This document shows positions 16,643-27,024 of a DNA stretch of 64,000 nucleotides, in pieces. Numbering within the stretch: the first letter of the stretch is position 1; each line of letters opens with the position of its first letter. Made by a program: the position numbers and the translations under genes. The notes beneath the pieces are model-generated. The model saw only the letters and a list, made by a program, of their open reading frames with translations. It had not been told where the DNA came from and made no database searches. The stretch is from the NCBI RefSeq assembly GCF_041154455.1, contig NZ_AP028664.1, positions 2,605,001 through 2,669,000 on the forward strand, in the 5' to 3' direction. Source of the DNA: Variovorax sp. V213 (lineage in GTDB: Bacteria > Pseudomonadota > Gammaproteobacteria > Burkholderiales > Burkholderiaceae_C).

Positions 16643-16981
16643 TTAAACGGCGTTTTCGTTTTCCTCGCCGGTGCGGATGCGCACGATGCGGTCCACGCTG
16701 GTGACGAAGATCTTTCCGTCGCCGATCTTGCCGGTGCGCGCGGAATTGACGATGGCCTCGATGCAGCGTTCCACGTCGTCCTCGTTGACTACCACTTCGA
16801 CCTTCATCTTCGGCAGGAAGTCGACCACGTATTCGGCCCCGCGATAGAGCTCCGTGTGGCCTTTCTGGCGGCCAAAACCTTTTACTTCGGTCACCGTGAG
16901 ACCGGTAACGCCCACTTCGGCCAAGGCTTCGCGCACGTCTTCGAGCTTGAAGGGTTTGACGATGGCGGTGATCTGCTTCAT
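16643..16981 (-). CDS. glnB: Nitrogen regulatory protein P-II
   Basis: P-II is a trimeric signal protein that senses 2-oxoglutarate and ATP/ADP and controls GlnD/GlnE, NtrB or AmtB. The 112-residue length is standard. The T-loop carries the uridylylated Tyr51 (GHTELYRGAEY), and the C-terminal signature GKIGDGKIFVTSVDRIVRIRTGE is intact. The frame could extend upstream, but MKQITAIVKPFKLEDVR is the family start. The ATG overlaps by 4 bases the old stop of the neighbouring nadE relic, so glnB was once the second gene of a nadE-glnB operon and may still use that gene's promoter. Confidence 0.96.
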   Translation of the reverse strand: MKQITAIVKPFKLEDVREALAEVGVTGLTVTEVKGFGRQKGHTELYRGAEYVVDFLPKMKVEVVVNEDDVERCIEAIVNSARTGKIGDGKIFVTSVDRIVRIRTGEENENAV

Positions 16982-17336
16982 GGTTTTTGCGCTCCGGCGG
17001 TTTCGTTGAATTTGCTGGTGATAGGGTAACGCCAATCCTTGCCGAAGCTCCGATGGGTGACCCGGATACCCACTGGCGCCTGGCGCCGTTTGTATTCATT
17101 GATCTTCATGAGCCGCGCACCCCGTTCGACCTCGTGGATGCCTTCATCGTCCTGCATGTAGCGTGCCAGGATGTCGTACGGCGGCGGCTGTCTTCGGCCA
17201 GCGCAATGGCAATGCCTTTCACGGCATCATCGGAGGCTTCGGTAAATGCGGGACGCAGGAAAAGGTTCTCTACCGCATTGCCAGCGATGTCGCCCACCAC
17301 AAAATCGAGTTGCGCGGCGGCGAGCGTGAGCGTCAT
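16978..17336 (-). pseudogene. nadE: Decayed NAD+ synthase gene (internal deletions and frameshift)
   Basis: From an ATG at 17336 the minus strand encodes MTLTLAAAQLDFVVGDIAGNA, the start of glutamine-dependent NAD+ synthase. It then jumps to ENLFLRPAFTEASDDAVKGIAIALAE (a later piece of the nitrilase domain) and shifts frame. In the new frame it encodes the enzyme's extreme C-terminus: PPYDILARYMQDDEGI, then MKINEYKRRQAPVGIRVT, then FGKDWRYPIT, ending in a TGA that overlaps the glnB start. About 360 bases remain of a gene normally near 1.65 kb. The amidohydrolase catalytic residues and the whole ammonia-ligase ATP site are gone, so it cannot be active. Another route to NAD must exist elsewhere in the genome. 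Confidence 0.88.
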
Positions 17337-17355
17337 ACGGAAGGAAGAAAAAGAC

Positions 17356-18537
17356 TTGAACGATTATGTCATTCGGGTGATGGCGTCGCTGTCGGACCTG
17401 AGCCCGAAAGCATGGAACGCGCTGCTCTCGTCCGAAGCGGAGCCGTCGCCTTTCATGCGCTACGAATACCTCGCTGCACTGCACGAGAGCGGCAGCGCCT
17501 CGCCCGAGAGCGGATGGACGCCGCAATTCATCACCCTGTGGCGCGGCGACGAGCTGCAGGCCGCCTGCCCCGCGTACATCAAGACCCACTCCTATGGCGA
17601 ATACGTCTTCGATTGGGCCTGGGCCAATGCCTACGAGCAGCACGGGCTTGCCTACTATCCGAAGGCGGTGGTGGCGGTGCCGTTCACGCCGGTGCCCGGC
17701 GCGCGATTGCTGGCGCGCGACGCACAGGCCCGCACACTGCTGGTGCAAGCACTGGTGGCCTGGTGCAAGCAGGAAGAACTTTCGTCGCTGCACCTGCTGT
17801 TCGGTGCAGACACCGACATCGCCGCCTGCACCGAAGCGGGCCTGATGCTGCGCAACACGGTGCAGTTTCACTGGATGAACACGGTGCCGGAGGCGCCGGG
17901 CGGAGTGGCCGGCTACGCGGACTTCGAATCGTTCCTCGCCAGCCTGTCCCACGACAAGCGCAAGAAGATCCGCCAGGAGCGCCGCAAGGTGGCCGAGGCC
18001 GGCGTGACTTTTCGCTGGTCCCGCGGTGCCGAAATCACGCCGTCAGACTGGGATTTTTTCTACCGCTGCTATGCGCGCACCTACCGCGAGCATGGCAACC
18101 CGCCCTATCTTTCGCGCGACTTCTTCCAGCGCATGGCCGACACCATGCCGCAGGCCTGGCTGCTGTTCGTCGCCGAACGCAAGGGAAAGCCGATTGCCAC
18201 GAGCCTGATCGCGCTGTCCACGCACGCGGACGACGCACTGGTCGCCTACGGCCGCTACTGGGGCGCCGTCGAACGCGTCGATTGCCTGCATTTCGAGGCG
18301 TGCTACTACCAGCCGCTTGCCTGGTGCATTGCACACGGCGCCAAGCGCTTCGAGGGTGGCGCGCAGGGCGAGCACAAGATGGCCCGCGCCTTGATGCCGG
18401 TGAAGACCACCAGTGCCCATTGGCTCGCGCACCCCGCGTTCGCCGACGCGGTCGAGCGCTTTCTGGAGCGCGAGGGCGAAGGCATCGAGAACTACCTGGA
18501 CCACCTGGGCGAACGCAGCCCCTTCAAGGCCGGTTGA
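17356..18537 (+). CDS. FemAB-like/GNAT-superfamily acyltransferase (DUF482, PF04339 type)
   Basis: The 393-residue product matches the peptidoglycan-biosynthesis-like or GNAT DUF482 family: PFMRYEYLAALHESGSASPESGWTPQF near the start, SLSHDKRKKIRQERRKV in the middle, and the C-terminal acyltransferase half with YLSRDFFQRMAD, RYWGAVERVDCLHFEACYYQPLAWCI and FEGGAQGEHKMARALMPVKT. The biochemical role of the family is not settled. The frame is open far upstream, but that part crosses the nadE relic. TTG at 17356, giving (M)NDYVIRVMASLSDLS, has AAGGAAG in front and was chosen; ATG at 17380 is the alternative. It is divergent from the relic. Confidence 0.82.
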   Translation: MNDYVIRVMASLSDLSPKAWNALLSSEAEPSPFMRYEYLAALHESGSASPESGWTPQFITLWRGDELQAACPAYIKTHSYGEYVFDWAWANAYEQHGLAYYPKAVVAVPFTPVPGARLLARDAQARTLLVQALVAWCKQEELSSLHLLFGADTDIAACTEAGLMLRNTVQFHWMNTVPEAPGGVAGYADFESFLASLSHDKRKKIRQERRKVAEAGVTFRWSRGAEITPSDWDFFYRCYARTYREHGNPPYLSRDFFQRMADTMPQAWLLFVAERKGKPIATSLIALSTHADDALVAYGRYWGAVERVDCLHFEACYYQPLAWCIAHGAKRFEGGAQGEHKMARALMPVKTTSAHWLAHPAFADAVERFLEREGEGIENYLDHLGERSPFKAG

Positions 18538-18614
18538 GAGGCGGAGCGCGGTCGGTTTGCCGCCATCAGGGGCTGCTATAAACGCGCCCAACGTCCAACA
18601 ACAGGAAGAAGTCG

Positions 18615-19367
18615 ATGCCATTCGTCGGATTGGGGCTGCACATCCTCATTGCGCTGTTCTTCGCCGTGCATGCGATGCGCCATGGCAAGCAGATGTACTG
18701 GCTCATCATTCTTTTCAGCTTCCCCCTGTTGGGCAGCATCGTGTATTTCGTGGTCGAGTACCTGCCCGCCTCGCGCGTGCAGCGCACCGCGGGCAAGGTG
18801 GCGAGTGCGGCCATCGGCTTCATCGACCCCGAGCGGGAATACCGCGCGGCCACCGAGGCCTACGACCTCGCACCGACGGCCCAGAACAAGCTGCGCCTCG
18901 CCAAGGCCGCGCTCGACAAGGGCCAGGCCGCCGACGCGGCCGGGCACTACCGCGACGCCCTGAAAGGCCCGCTCGCATCCGATCCTGAATTGCAATTTGG
19001 CCTGGCCAGCGCTCTGCTGGCCGCGGGCGGCCCGGCCTCGGGCCGCGAAGCGCTGCAAGCGCTCCAGGCCCTGCGTACCACGCGGGGCGACTACCGCAGG
19101 GACGAGGTCGCCGTGCTCACCGCCCGAGCACTCGCCGCCGATGGGCGCCAGGGGGAAGCACGCGAGGCCTTCGAGGCGGCGCTGAGCCAGTACAACACGG
19201 TCGAGGCCCGTGCCCGCTACATTGCCTGGCTGGCCCAGCAAGGCGACGCCGCCGGCGCAAAGCGGCAGTGGAGCGAACTCCAGCAGGCCGCACGCCACTG
19301 GAACTCGCACGCACGCTCCGTCAATCGCGAATGGATGCGGCTGGCGGGCGATGCAGTCCAGGGCTGA
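18615..19367 (+). CDS. TPR-repeat membrane protein
   Basis: The 250-residue protein begins with two hydrophobic helices (about residues 4-20 and 27-45) separated by MRHGKQMYW, resembling the PLDc_N-type membrane hairpin. A helical-repeat region follows: EYRAATEAYDLAPTAQNKLRLAKAALDKGQAADAAGHYRDAL, LQFGLASALLAAGG and AVLTARALAADGRQGEAREAFEAAL, recognisable TPR units. It probably sits in the inner membrane with the repeats in the cytoplasm. A good ribosome site (AGGAAGAAG) precedes the ATG. The function is unknown. It converges with ppa. Confidence 0.85.
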   Translation: MPFVGLGLHILIALFFAVHAMRHGKQMYWLIILFSFPLLGSIVYFVVEYLPASRVQRTAGKVASAAIGFIDPEREYRAATEAYDLAPTAQNKLRLAKAALDKGQAADAAGHYRDALKGPLASDPELQFGLASALLAAGGPASGREALQALQALRTTRGDYRRDEVAVLTARALAADGRQGEAREAFEAALSQYNTVEARARYIAWLAQQGDAAGAKRQWSELQQAARHWNSHARSVNREWMRLAGDAVQG

Positions 19368-19409
19368 ACCGCCGCCGACCCTCGCCCACGTTTCGACCGG
19401 AGCTGTTTT

Positions 19410-19937
19410 TTACTTCTTGTAGGCAGCAATGCCGTCGACGACTTCCTTCTTGGCGGCGTCGATGCCTTCCCAGCCCAGCACCTTGACCCACTTGCCGGCT
19501 TCCAGGTCCTTGTAGTGCTCGAAGAAGTGGCTGATGGCCTTCAGGCGCATCGGGTTCACGTCGTCGACCGACTTCCAGTGGCTGTAGATCGGCAGCACCT
19601 TGTCGGTGGGCACGGCCAGCACCTTGCCGTCCACGCCGGCTTCGTCTTCCATCATCAGGATGCCGAGCGGGCGGCACGGCACCACGACCCCGGGCAGCAG
19701 CGGGTACGGCGCGATCACCAGCACGTCGACCGGGTCGCCGTCGCCCGAAAGCGTCTGCGGCACATAGCCGTAGTTGGCCGGGTAGTACATCGCGGTCGTC
19801 ATGAAGCGGTCCACGAAGATCGCGCCCGATTCCTTGTCGACTTCGTACTTGATCGGGTCGGCGTTCATCGGGATTTCGATCACGACATTGAAGGCGTCGG
19901 GGATGTTTTTGCCGGGGGAGACTTTGTCGAAGGACAT
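19410..19937 (-). CDS. ppa: Inorganic pyrophosphatase (soluble, family I)
   Basis: Ppa hydrolyses pyrophosphate in the cytoplasm. The 175-residue product has the family I motifs IEIPMNADPIKYEVDKESGAIFVDRF, YPANYGYVPQTLSGDGDPVDVLV (the D-x4-D-x4-D metal site), EDEAGVDGKVLAVP and KDLEAGKWVKVLGW. ATG at 19937 is the family start; the frame stays open upstream but without homology. It faces the membrane pyrophosphatase gene hppA across a 254-base gap that should hold both promoters, so soluble and proton-pumping pyrophosphatases share one regulatory region. Confidence 0.96.
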   Translation of the reverse strand: MSFDKVSPGKNIPDAFNVVIEIPMNADPIKYEVDKESGAIFVDRFMTTAMYYPANYGYVPQTLSGDGDPVDVLVIAPYPLLPGVVVPCRPLGILMMEDEAGVDGKVLAVPTDKVLPIYSHWKSVDDVNPMRLKAISHFFEHYKDLEAGKWVKVLGWEGIDAAKKEVVDGIAAYKK

Positions 19938-20191
19938 GACGTTTTCGGGTAGTTGAAAAGTATGAGGGGAGATGGGGACAAACCCGGAGTTTACTTTCCG
20001 TGTCATGGCGCGGTCGCACACGCATGCGTTTTTGCCTGTAAATTGCAACCGTTGGCCAATCGGCTCCGCACCTCGGTGCAGCGAGCTTCGAGGAAGCAAC
20101 GCGACGGAAAACCTGGGTCCCGTACGCGTTGCGCGCAGGATCCATGCTGTCCGTCTCCACAAGTCACAACGAACGAATGGAGAAGCAAAGC

Positions 20192-22743
<2,552 letters not shown>

Positions 22744-22744
<1 letters not shown>

Positions 22745-23112
22745 TGCCCTCCCCGGAGAGACTCGAGGCCTTCATCGCCGCCGTGGAAAGCGGCGCGCAT
22801 GCCAAGGCCATCGAGAACTACTACGCCGAAGACGCGACCATGCGCGAAAACCAGGCCGAGCCCCGGCGCGGCCGCGGTACGCTGGTTGCCCACGAGCAGG
22901 CGGTGCTCGATCGCACCGAATCTGTCGTCTCGACCTGCGTGCGCCCCGTTTTCGTGAACGGCGACCACGTGGTGATCCGCTGGGTTTTCGATTTCCGGTT
23001 CAAGGGCGGCAAGGCCATGCGCATGGAAGAGCTCGCGTGGCAGCGCTGGGAGGGCGACCGCATCGCCCAGGAAGAGTTTTTCTACGATCCCGCGCAAAGC
23101 AAACCGGCCTGA
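22744..23112 (+). CDS. SnoaL/NTF2-like fold protein
   Basis: This 122-residue protein has the small NTF2-like cone fold pattern: an N-terminal helix pair (LEAFIAAVESGAHAKAIENYYAEDATMRENQ) and C-terminal strands (DHVVIRWVFDFRFKGGKAMRMEELAWQRWEGDRIAQEEFFYDP). The ATG shares its A with the hppA stop, so it is co-translated with the pyrophosphatase. Family members bind or act on small molecules, and the role cannot be read from sequence. The stop is followed by a short hairpin (AGCCTC/GAGGCT, 23132-23150) overlapping the end of the convergent TetR gene. Confidence 0.85.
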
Positions 23113-23138
23113 CCGGCAGCCCCGCACCGAGAGCCTCG

Positions 23139-23768
23139 CTACCTGAGGCTTTCGGCCGCCACGGCGCGCACCAGGCGCGTGGCCGGCGAAACCAGCTGGT
23201 GCAGATTCCCCACGCGGTCCTGCTCGATGGCCTGGAGCACCAGTTCGTTGATGCCGCCGACGACCGTCATGGCCATTTCACTCGTCAGGTGCACGGCGGG
23301 CCCCTGCGCACCTGTGCTGCCGTTGATGGCGGCCTGGATGAAGCTGGCGATTTCCGCGTTCACCCGGCGCCGCGCCGCCAACCCGGGCATTCCGAGACCG
23401 AGGATCTCGACGAACAGCGTGCGCAGCAGCACGGGATCCTGCGCAAGATAGTCGAGGTACGCCGTCATGGCCCGCTCCACCTGCGCGTGCCAGGGTTGCG
23501 CCGGATCGAAGGCCTCGGCAACCGCCCGCAGCGCCAGCTTGCTGGCAGCCTCGTAGAGCGAAACCAGGCATTCGGCCTTGGTCGTGAAATGCTCATAGAA
23601 GGTGCGCCGCGAAACGGCTGCTTCGCGCACGATATCGGCAATGGTCGTGTCCGCGTAACCCTTGGCCGCCACCGCGCGCGCCATGCCTTCCAGCAGCCGG
23701 GAATAGTGCTCGTGCGCCGGTTCTGCGGAAGGGCTGGCCACGCCGGGATTTTCAGTTGCAGTGCTCAT
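23139..23768 (-). CDS. TetR-family transcriptional regulator
   Basis: The product (209 aa from the ATG at 23768; 217 aa if the ATG at 23792 is used) has a TetR N-terminal DNA-binding domain: RLLEGMARAVAAKGYADTTIADIVREAAVSRRTFYEHFTTKAECLVSLYE. An all-helical ligand domain follows. It is divergent from a ferritin-like hydrolase gene, and the gap between them carries two identical palindromes, GGTAC-N6-GTACC, that are the likely operators. One of them abuts the upstream ATG, so the start cannot be fixed from sequence; no start has a strong ribosome site. It probably represses both itself and the hydrolase. Confidence 0.88.
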   Translation of the reverse strand: MSTATENPGVASPSAEPAHEHYSRLLEGMARAVAAKGYADTTIADIVREAAVSRRTFYEHFTTKAECLVSLYEAASKLALRAVAEAFDPAQPWHAQVERAMTAYLDYLAQDPVLLRTLFVEILGLGMPGLAARRRVNAEIASFIQAAINGSTGAQGPAVHLTSEMAMTVVGGINELVLQAIEQDRVGNLHQLVSPATRLVRAVAAESLR

Positions 23769-23793
23769 TGAACGGCACATTTTCCTACGCATT

Positions 23794-23809
23794 GGTACTT
23801 GACGGTACC
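23794..23809. promoter_or_regulatory. TetR operator palindrome 1
   Basis: GGTAC-TTGACG-GTACC, a perfect 5-bp inverted repeat with a 6-base spacer. It repeats the same half-sites and spacing as the palindrome 44 bases to the right. The spacer contains TTGACG, a possible -35 box, so bound regulator would block transcription. Confidence 0.65.
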
Positions 23810-23837
23810 GATTGTTGTGCGCACCATTCGATCATGC

Positions 23838-23853
23838 GGTACGAATGTGTACC
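23838..23853. promoter_or_regulatory. TetR operator palindrome 2
   Basis: GGTAC-GAATGT-GTACC, with half-sites and spacing identical to palindrome 1 but an unrelated spacer. It lies 27 bases before the ATG of the hydrolase gene. Centre-to-centre distance to palindrome 1 is 44 bp, about four helical turns, so two dimers would sit on the same face of the DNA. Confidence 0.65.
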
Positions 23854-23879
23854 AGCTGAGTTCCTTGAGGACTGTTTTC

Positions 23880-24725
23880 ATGACCGACCTTGTTGTGCGC
23901 CGCCTTCTGATCGACCTGCAGACGCCGTTCGTCCGCAACTGGTGCGGCGGCGATGCATTCTCGACCGCTTTCTTCAATGCGCTGTCGATGAGCTTTCCTT
24001 TCGGCGAGCAGTTCTTCATCGATGCGGTGCGCGACGTCATGGCCACGCTGCCGCCGGAGGCGCAGGAAAAATACCGGGCCGAAGTACGCGGCTTCATCGG
24101 CCAGGAAGCCACGCATCGTCGCATCCATGCGCTCTTCAACGGCCATCTCGAGAGCCAGGGCTTGAAGGACGGCTGGTCGCCACGGGCCGCCAGGCGCATG
24201 CAACTCATGGAGGGTGCCGACCCCCGCCATGCACTGGCAGTGACCGCGGCCACGGAACACTTCACGGCCATGTTTGCCGAATGGCTGCTGGCCCATCCCC
24301 AAGTGCTCGAAGGCGCCGAACCTCGCCTCCGGACCATGTGGCTCTGGCACAGCGCCGAGGAGCTGGAGCACAAAGCCGTCGCCTTCGACCTCTACAAGGC
24401 CGCGGGAGGTTCGGACCCATGGCGCAACCGATGGTTTCGCCGCGTGACGCTCATGTTCCTGGGCGATCTGATGCGTCAGACAGCTGCCAACCTGCGTCAT
24501 GAAGGACAGTTGTGGAAATGGGCGACCTGGAAGAGCGCCGCGCGCATTCTGCTCGGCCGGGGCGGCCTGCTTCAAGGCAACTGGAGCGCTTGGCGCAGCT
24601 ATTTCCGCGCCGATTTCCATCCGGCGCAGCAGGACAGCAGCCTTTCGGCCCGCTGGCTCGAGGACAACCGCGCGCAGTACACGCCCGTGGGCTCGGCTTC
24701 CGAGGCAGCCGCCGCGCTTCAGTAA
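23880..24725 (+). CDS. Predicted metal-dependent hydrolase (COG3687, ferritin-like)
   Basis: The 281-residue protein matches the COG3687/PF10118 metal-dependent hydrolase family. Ferritin-like helices carry possible di-iron ligands: FIGQEATHRRIHALFN, VTAATEHFTAMFAEW and LWHSAEELEHKAVAFDLYK. C-terminal hydrophobic helices follow. The actual reaction is not established for the family. ATG at 23880 has GAGGA in front. It is divergent from a TetR regulator with twin operators, an arrangement often seen for inducible lipid or solvent-stress genes. Its stop overlaps the end of the convergent gene by 7 bases. Confidence 0.8.
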   Translation: MTDLVVRRLLIDLQTPFVRNWCGGDAFSTAFFNALSMSFPFGEQFFIDAVRDVMATLPPEAQEKYRAEVRGFIGQEATHRRIHALFNGHLESQGLKDGWSPRAARRMQLMEGADPRHALAVTAATEHFTAMFAEWLLAHPQVLEGAEPRLRTMWLWHSAEELEHKAVAFDLYKAAGGSDPWRNRWFRRVTLMFLGDLMRQTAANLRHEGQLWKWATWKSAARILLGRGGLLQGNWSAWRSYFRADFHPAQQDSSLSARWLEDNRAQYTPVGSASEAAAALQ

Positions 24726-25300
24726 AAGGTGGCCCGGTGCGTGGAGGCGCCGGCGCCCGCGCGCTGCTCGGGTCGCAGGGTCAGTTCGTGCAGGGTATCG
24801 AAGTCGGACGGCGCGTCCGGCACGCGCATCACCACTTCCTCCTCGGTCAATGAGGCCACCCACAGGCCAGCAGGCGAATCGGCAGGCTCGTCGTTGGCGA
24901 AGGTGCCATCGCGGATATAGAGGGTTTCGCCCTCCGGGCGCTCGGTATGAAGTTCGACGAGGCGCGAAATGGAGAAGTTGTAGGTCACGAGCTTTTCGCG
25001 CGTGTTGCGGTCTTTGCCGCCGCAATTGAAGGAGCCTTCGGAGGCAATGACGATGCAGGAGCCTTCCACGCCAGTGTCGACCTGGCTCCCGGTGCGCCAG
25101 ATGGCGTTCGGAAGCCTCACGCGCACCTTGTCGATCACCAGGTCGCGCTGCCTGTTCAGGCTGCCCAGAGGCGGAACCAGCGAGCGCAGTTGGCGCAGGC
25201 GCTCGGCAAAGTTGTCGTCCACGAGGAATTCGACGTGGTGCGTTGCGCTGCCGGAGGAGCGCTTGACAACCTGCATCACGACATGACGCGGCTTACTCAT
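24719..25300 (-). CDS. Conserved-looking hypothetical protein
   Basis: I do not recognise this 193-residue protein. It starts at an ATG preceded by AAGGA, reads MSKPRHVVMQVVKRSSGSATHHVEFLVDD, and is a mixed alpha/beta sequence without a signal peptide or membrane segment. It has Cys in SCIVIASEGSFNCGGKDRNTREKL and an acidic C-terminal half (TLYIRDGTFANDEPADSP, SLTEEEVVMRVPDAPSDFDTLHEL). Base composition resembles the neighbours. About 90 bases of unusually AT-rich DNA (25340-25430) lie directly upstream and probably hold its promoter. The rest of the 25301-25518 gap shows no gene. Confidence 0.65.
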   Translation of the reverse strand: MSKPRHVVMQVVKRSSGSATHHVEFLVDDNFAERLRQLRSLVPPLGSLNRQRDLVIDKVRVRLPNAIWRTGSQVDTGVEGSCIVIASEGSFNCGGKDRNTREKLVTYNFSISRLVELHTERPEGETLYIRDGTFANDEPADSPAGLWVASLTEEEVVMRVPDAPSDFDTLHELTLRPEQRAGAGASTHRATFY

Positions 25301-25518
25301 TGCAAGTCCTTCCGCAGATCGTCCGGCGCTGGACGTCATTGCCTGTATAGAAAAACATTTGTCGTCGACTACAAATTAGAACTATTTATTTATGCAATAA
25401 ATGCATCATTTGTTTCTAACTGTATATCGATTCCAGGCGCTTTGGAAAGAAAATCTGCAATGCGCATGCAAGGCCTGTCGCAAAAGCGACGCGGAACCGC
25501 CCAGGGCCGAACTTCGAC

Positions 25519-25749
25519 TTATTCGAGCGATTCGTCGAGCGCCTTGCAGGAAGGCGCGCACACCGTTTGCGACTTGCCAAGCACCTGGCGGGTACGCAGT
25601 TGCGAGCGCACCCGGTGTTTTCCGCACATGAAGCAGGACATGGTCGCGCCGCTGAACGACGCCGAAGCGCGAAACGGCGAACCCGGTGTTTTTGACTTGT
25701 ATCGCAGGCCGTCGGCCACAACGGCAGTCTTGACCTCAGCTTTGGCCAT
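25519..25749 (-). CDS. Small hypothetical protein with a possible zinc ribbon
   Basis: This 76-residue protein starts at the ATG within the end of the preceding gene (14-base overlap). It contains SCFMCGKH and, 29 residues later, CAPSC, so four cysteines in two knuckle-like pairs could bind zinc. It is basic before the second pair (HRVRSQLRTRQVLGKSQTVC). I do not recognise a named family. Overlap with 25736-26095 suggests co-translation, at the end of the lipid operon. Confidence 0.6.
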   Translation of the reverse strand: MAKAEVKTAVVADGLRYKSKTPGSPFRASASFSGATMSCFMCGKHRVRSQLRTRQVLGKSQTVCAPSCKALDESLE

Positions 25750-26095
25750 CGGCTTTATCCTTTTTGGGTTCGGTATTGCGCATCGCGCGTTCAATGGCTT
25801 TCCTGGCGCTGACTTCGGCTGCAAGTGCCGCGTCGAGCGCCGAGCGGCACAGGCCGGCGTGCTGGTAATTGAGATTTTCGTACACCTCGGCAGCGGCCGG
25901 GTAGGCGTCGAGCAGGCGCCCCAGGTCGGCGCCCGGCTCGACGTCGCTGAATTCGTGCACCAGATGCTCGACCACCGAGCGGTATTGCTCGGCGCTGACG
26001 GGGACGGCGCTGTGCTCGAGCCGTTCCAGCAGTTGAGCCAGCACGTGGGTCACTGCCAGATCGGTCTTGGGAGACGGATGGTCGGTCGTATTCAT
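25736..26095 (-). CDS. Hypothetical protein
   Basis: The 119-residue product begins MNTTDHPSPKTDLAVTHVLAQLLERLEHSAVPVSAEQYRSVVEHLVHEF and is predicted to be almost entirely helical and soluble. An ATG three codons upstream (26104) is an alternative start; neither has a clear ribosome site. The tail is charged (RAMRNTEPKKDKADGQS). I do not recognise the family. It starts 26 bases after the last gene of the lipid operon on the same strand and overlaps the small cysteine protein, so it may be transcribed with them. Confidence 0.6.
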   Translation of the reverse strand: MNTTDHPSPKTDLAVTHVLAQLLERLEHSAVPVSAEQYRSVVEHLVHEFSDVEPGADLGRLLDAYPAAAEVYENLNYQHAGLCRSALDAALAAEVSARKAIERAMRNTEPKKDKADGQS

Positions 26096-26121
26096 GGTTT
26101 GCATCTGGGGGCAGCATACGC

Positions 26122-27024
26122 CTATGCAAGTGGCTGCTCCGGCCGTGGGGCCGTCTCCTCCTGGGCAGTCCGCATGCGCTGGAGCAGGCTGTGAAGCATT
26201 TCTGTCGACAGCCCGTGGATCACCAGCCGGTGACCGGCGCGCAGTGTCGACAATGGCACCAGCGGATGCTTGTTGTTCACCAGGATCAGGTGTTCGGGCG
26301 CCCCCAGCAGCGTGGCCGCGTAGATTCCGATGGTTTCATCCAGTTGCAGGGAATTGGCGGCGCGCCAGAAATCGTTGTCCGTGAGCATCAGCTGGTACAG
26401 CGGCGTGAACAGCTCGATGGCGCTCTGCAGATCGAGGAAGTTGAGCCGGCCGCGCGGCATGTCCGAAAGCCGCAACCCAGGGTCCTTGATCATCGAAAAG
26501 TCGACATTTGCCGCCTTGGCCAGCGCCAGCCCCTTGTCGCGCAGCGCCTGGTTCAAGCGGATCACGAAGTTGAACAGGTTCAGGTCGTGCTTCAGGAACA
26601 TCTCGTCCTTGAGCGCATCGATGTCTGCCGGCTCCAGCGGCGAGGTGCCCACCGGCTCGGGCGAATTGCGGCCGATGAAGCCCAGCACCTGCGACCCGAG
26701 GTGGAAGTGCCGCAGGATCAGCCAGTTGGCCTCCGGCGAGACAAAGCGTTTCAGGCCCCAGGCCAGCAGCCGGTGCAGCAGCTTCGAATGCGACCAGTTG
26801 CGCGGCACGAACACCTTCACCACCTGGATCAGGACGATCGTCAGCCGCGCCACCGGCCGCAGGAACGGCAGCAGGTACTGGCGTGAACCCGAGCTCGAGT
26901 CGGCAAGCCATGCCGCCTTGACCTCGTCCGGCAGCGGCGTGCTCTGGTCGAGATAGAGTGCGAGCCAGGGACTGGGATCGCGCTCGTCGTGCCCCTGCGT
27001 GAGGAAATCAGGCATTCGGCTCAT
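26122..27024 (-). CDS. Uncharacterised protein, last core gene of the lipid operon
   Basis: This 300-residue protein has no motif I can assign to a known enzyme. It has one clearly hydrophobic segment (about residues 52-72, FLRPVARLTIVLIQVVKVFV), then conserved-looking stretches WLILRHFHLGSQVLGFIGRNSPEP, DEMFLKHDLNLFNFVIRLNQAL and LTDNDFWRAANSLQLDETIGIYAATLLG that are rich in His, Asp and Asn and could form an active site. The start overlaps the ketoacyl-synthase fusion gene by 17 bases, so translation is coupled. Its role in the pathway is unknown; membrane association near the fusion enzyme is inferred. Confidence 0.75.
   Translation of the reverse strand: MSRMPDFLTQGHDERDPSPWLALYLDQSTPLPDEVKAAWLADSSSGSRQYLLPFLRPVARLTIVLIQVVKVFVPRNWSHSKLLHRLLAWGLKRFVSPEANWLILRHFHLGSQVLGFIGRNSPEPVGTSPLEPADIDALKDEMFLKHDLNLFNFVIRLNQALRDKGLALAKAANVDFSMIKDPGLRLSDMPRGRLNFLDLQSAIELFTPLYQLMLTDNDFWRAANSLQLDETIGIYAATLLGAPEHLILVNNKHPLVPLSTLRAGHRLVIHGLSTEMLHSLLQRMRTAQEETAPRPEQPLA

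Noticed and set aside
17106..17336. 76-codon frame as a small intact protein
   Set aside because: Its start and middle match separate pieces of NAD+ synthase and the tail is frameshifted relative to the rest of that enzyme, so it is part of a pseudogene.
23132..23150. AGCCTC/GAGGCT hairpin between two convergent genes as a terminator
   Set aside because: Short stem, no T-run on either strand, and it overlaps the end of the TetR coding sequence.
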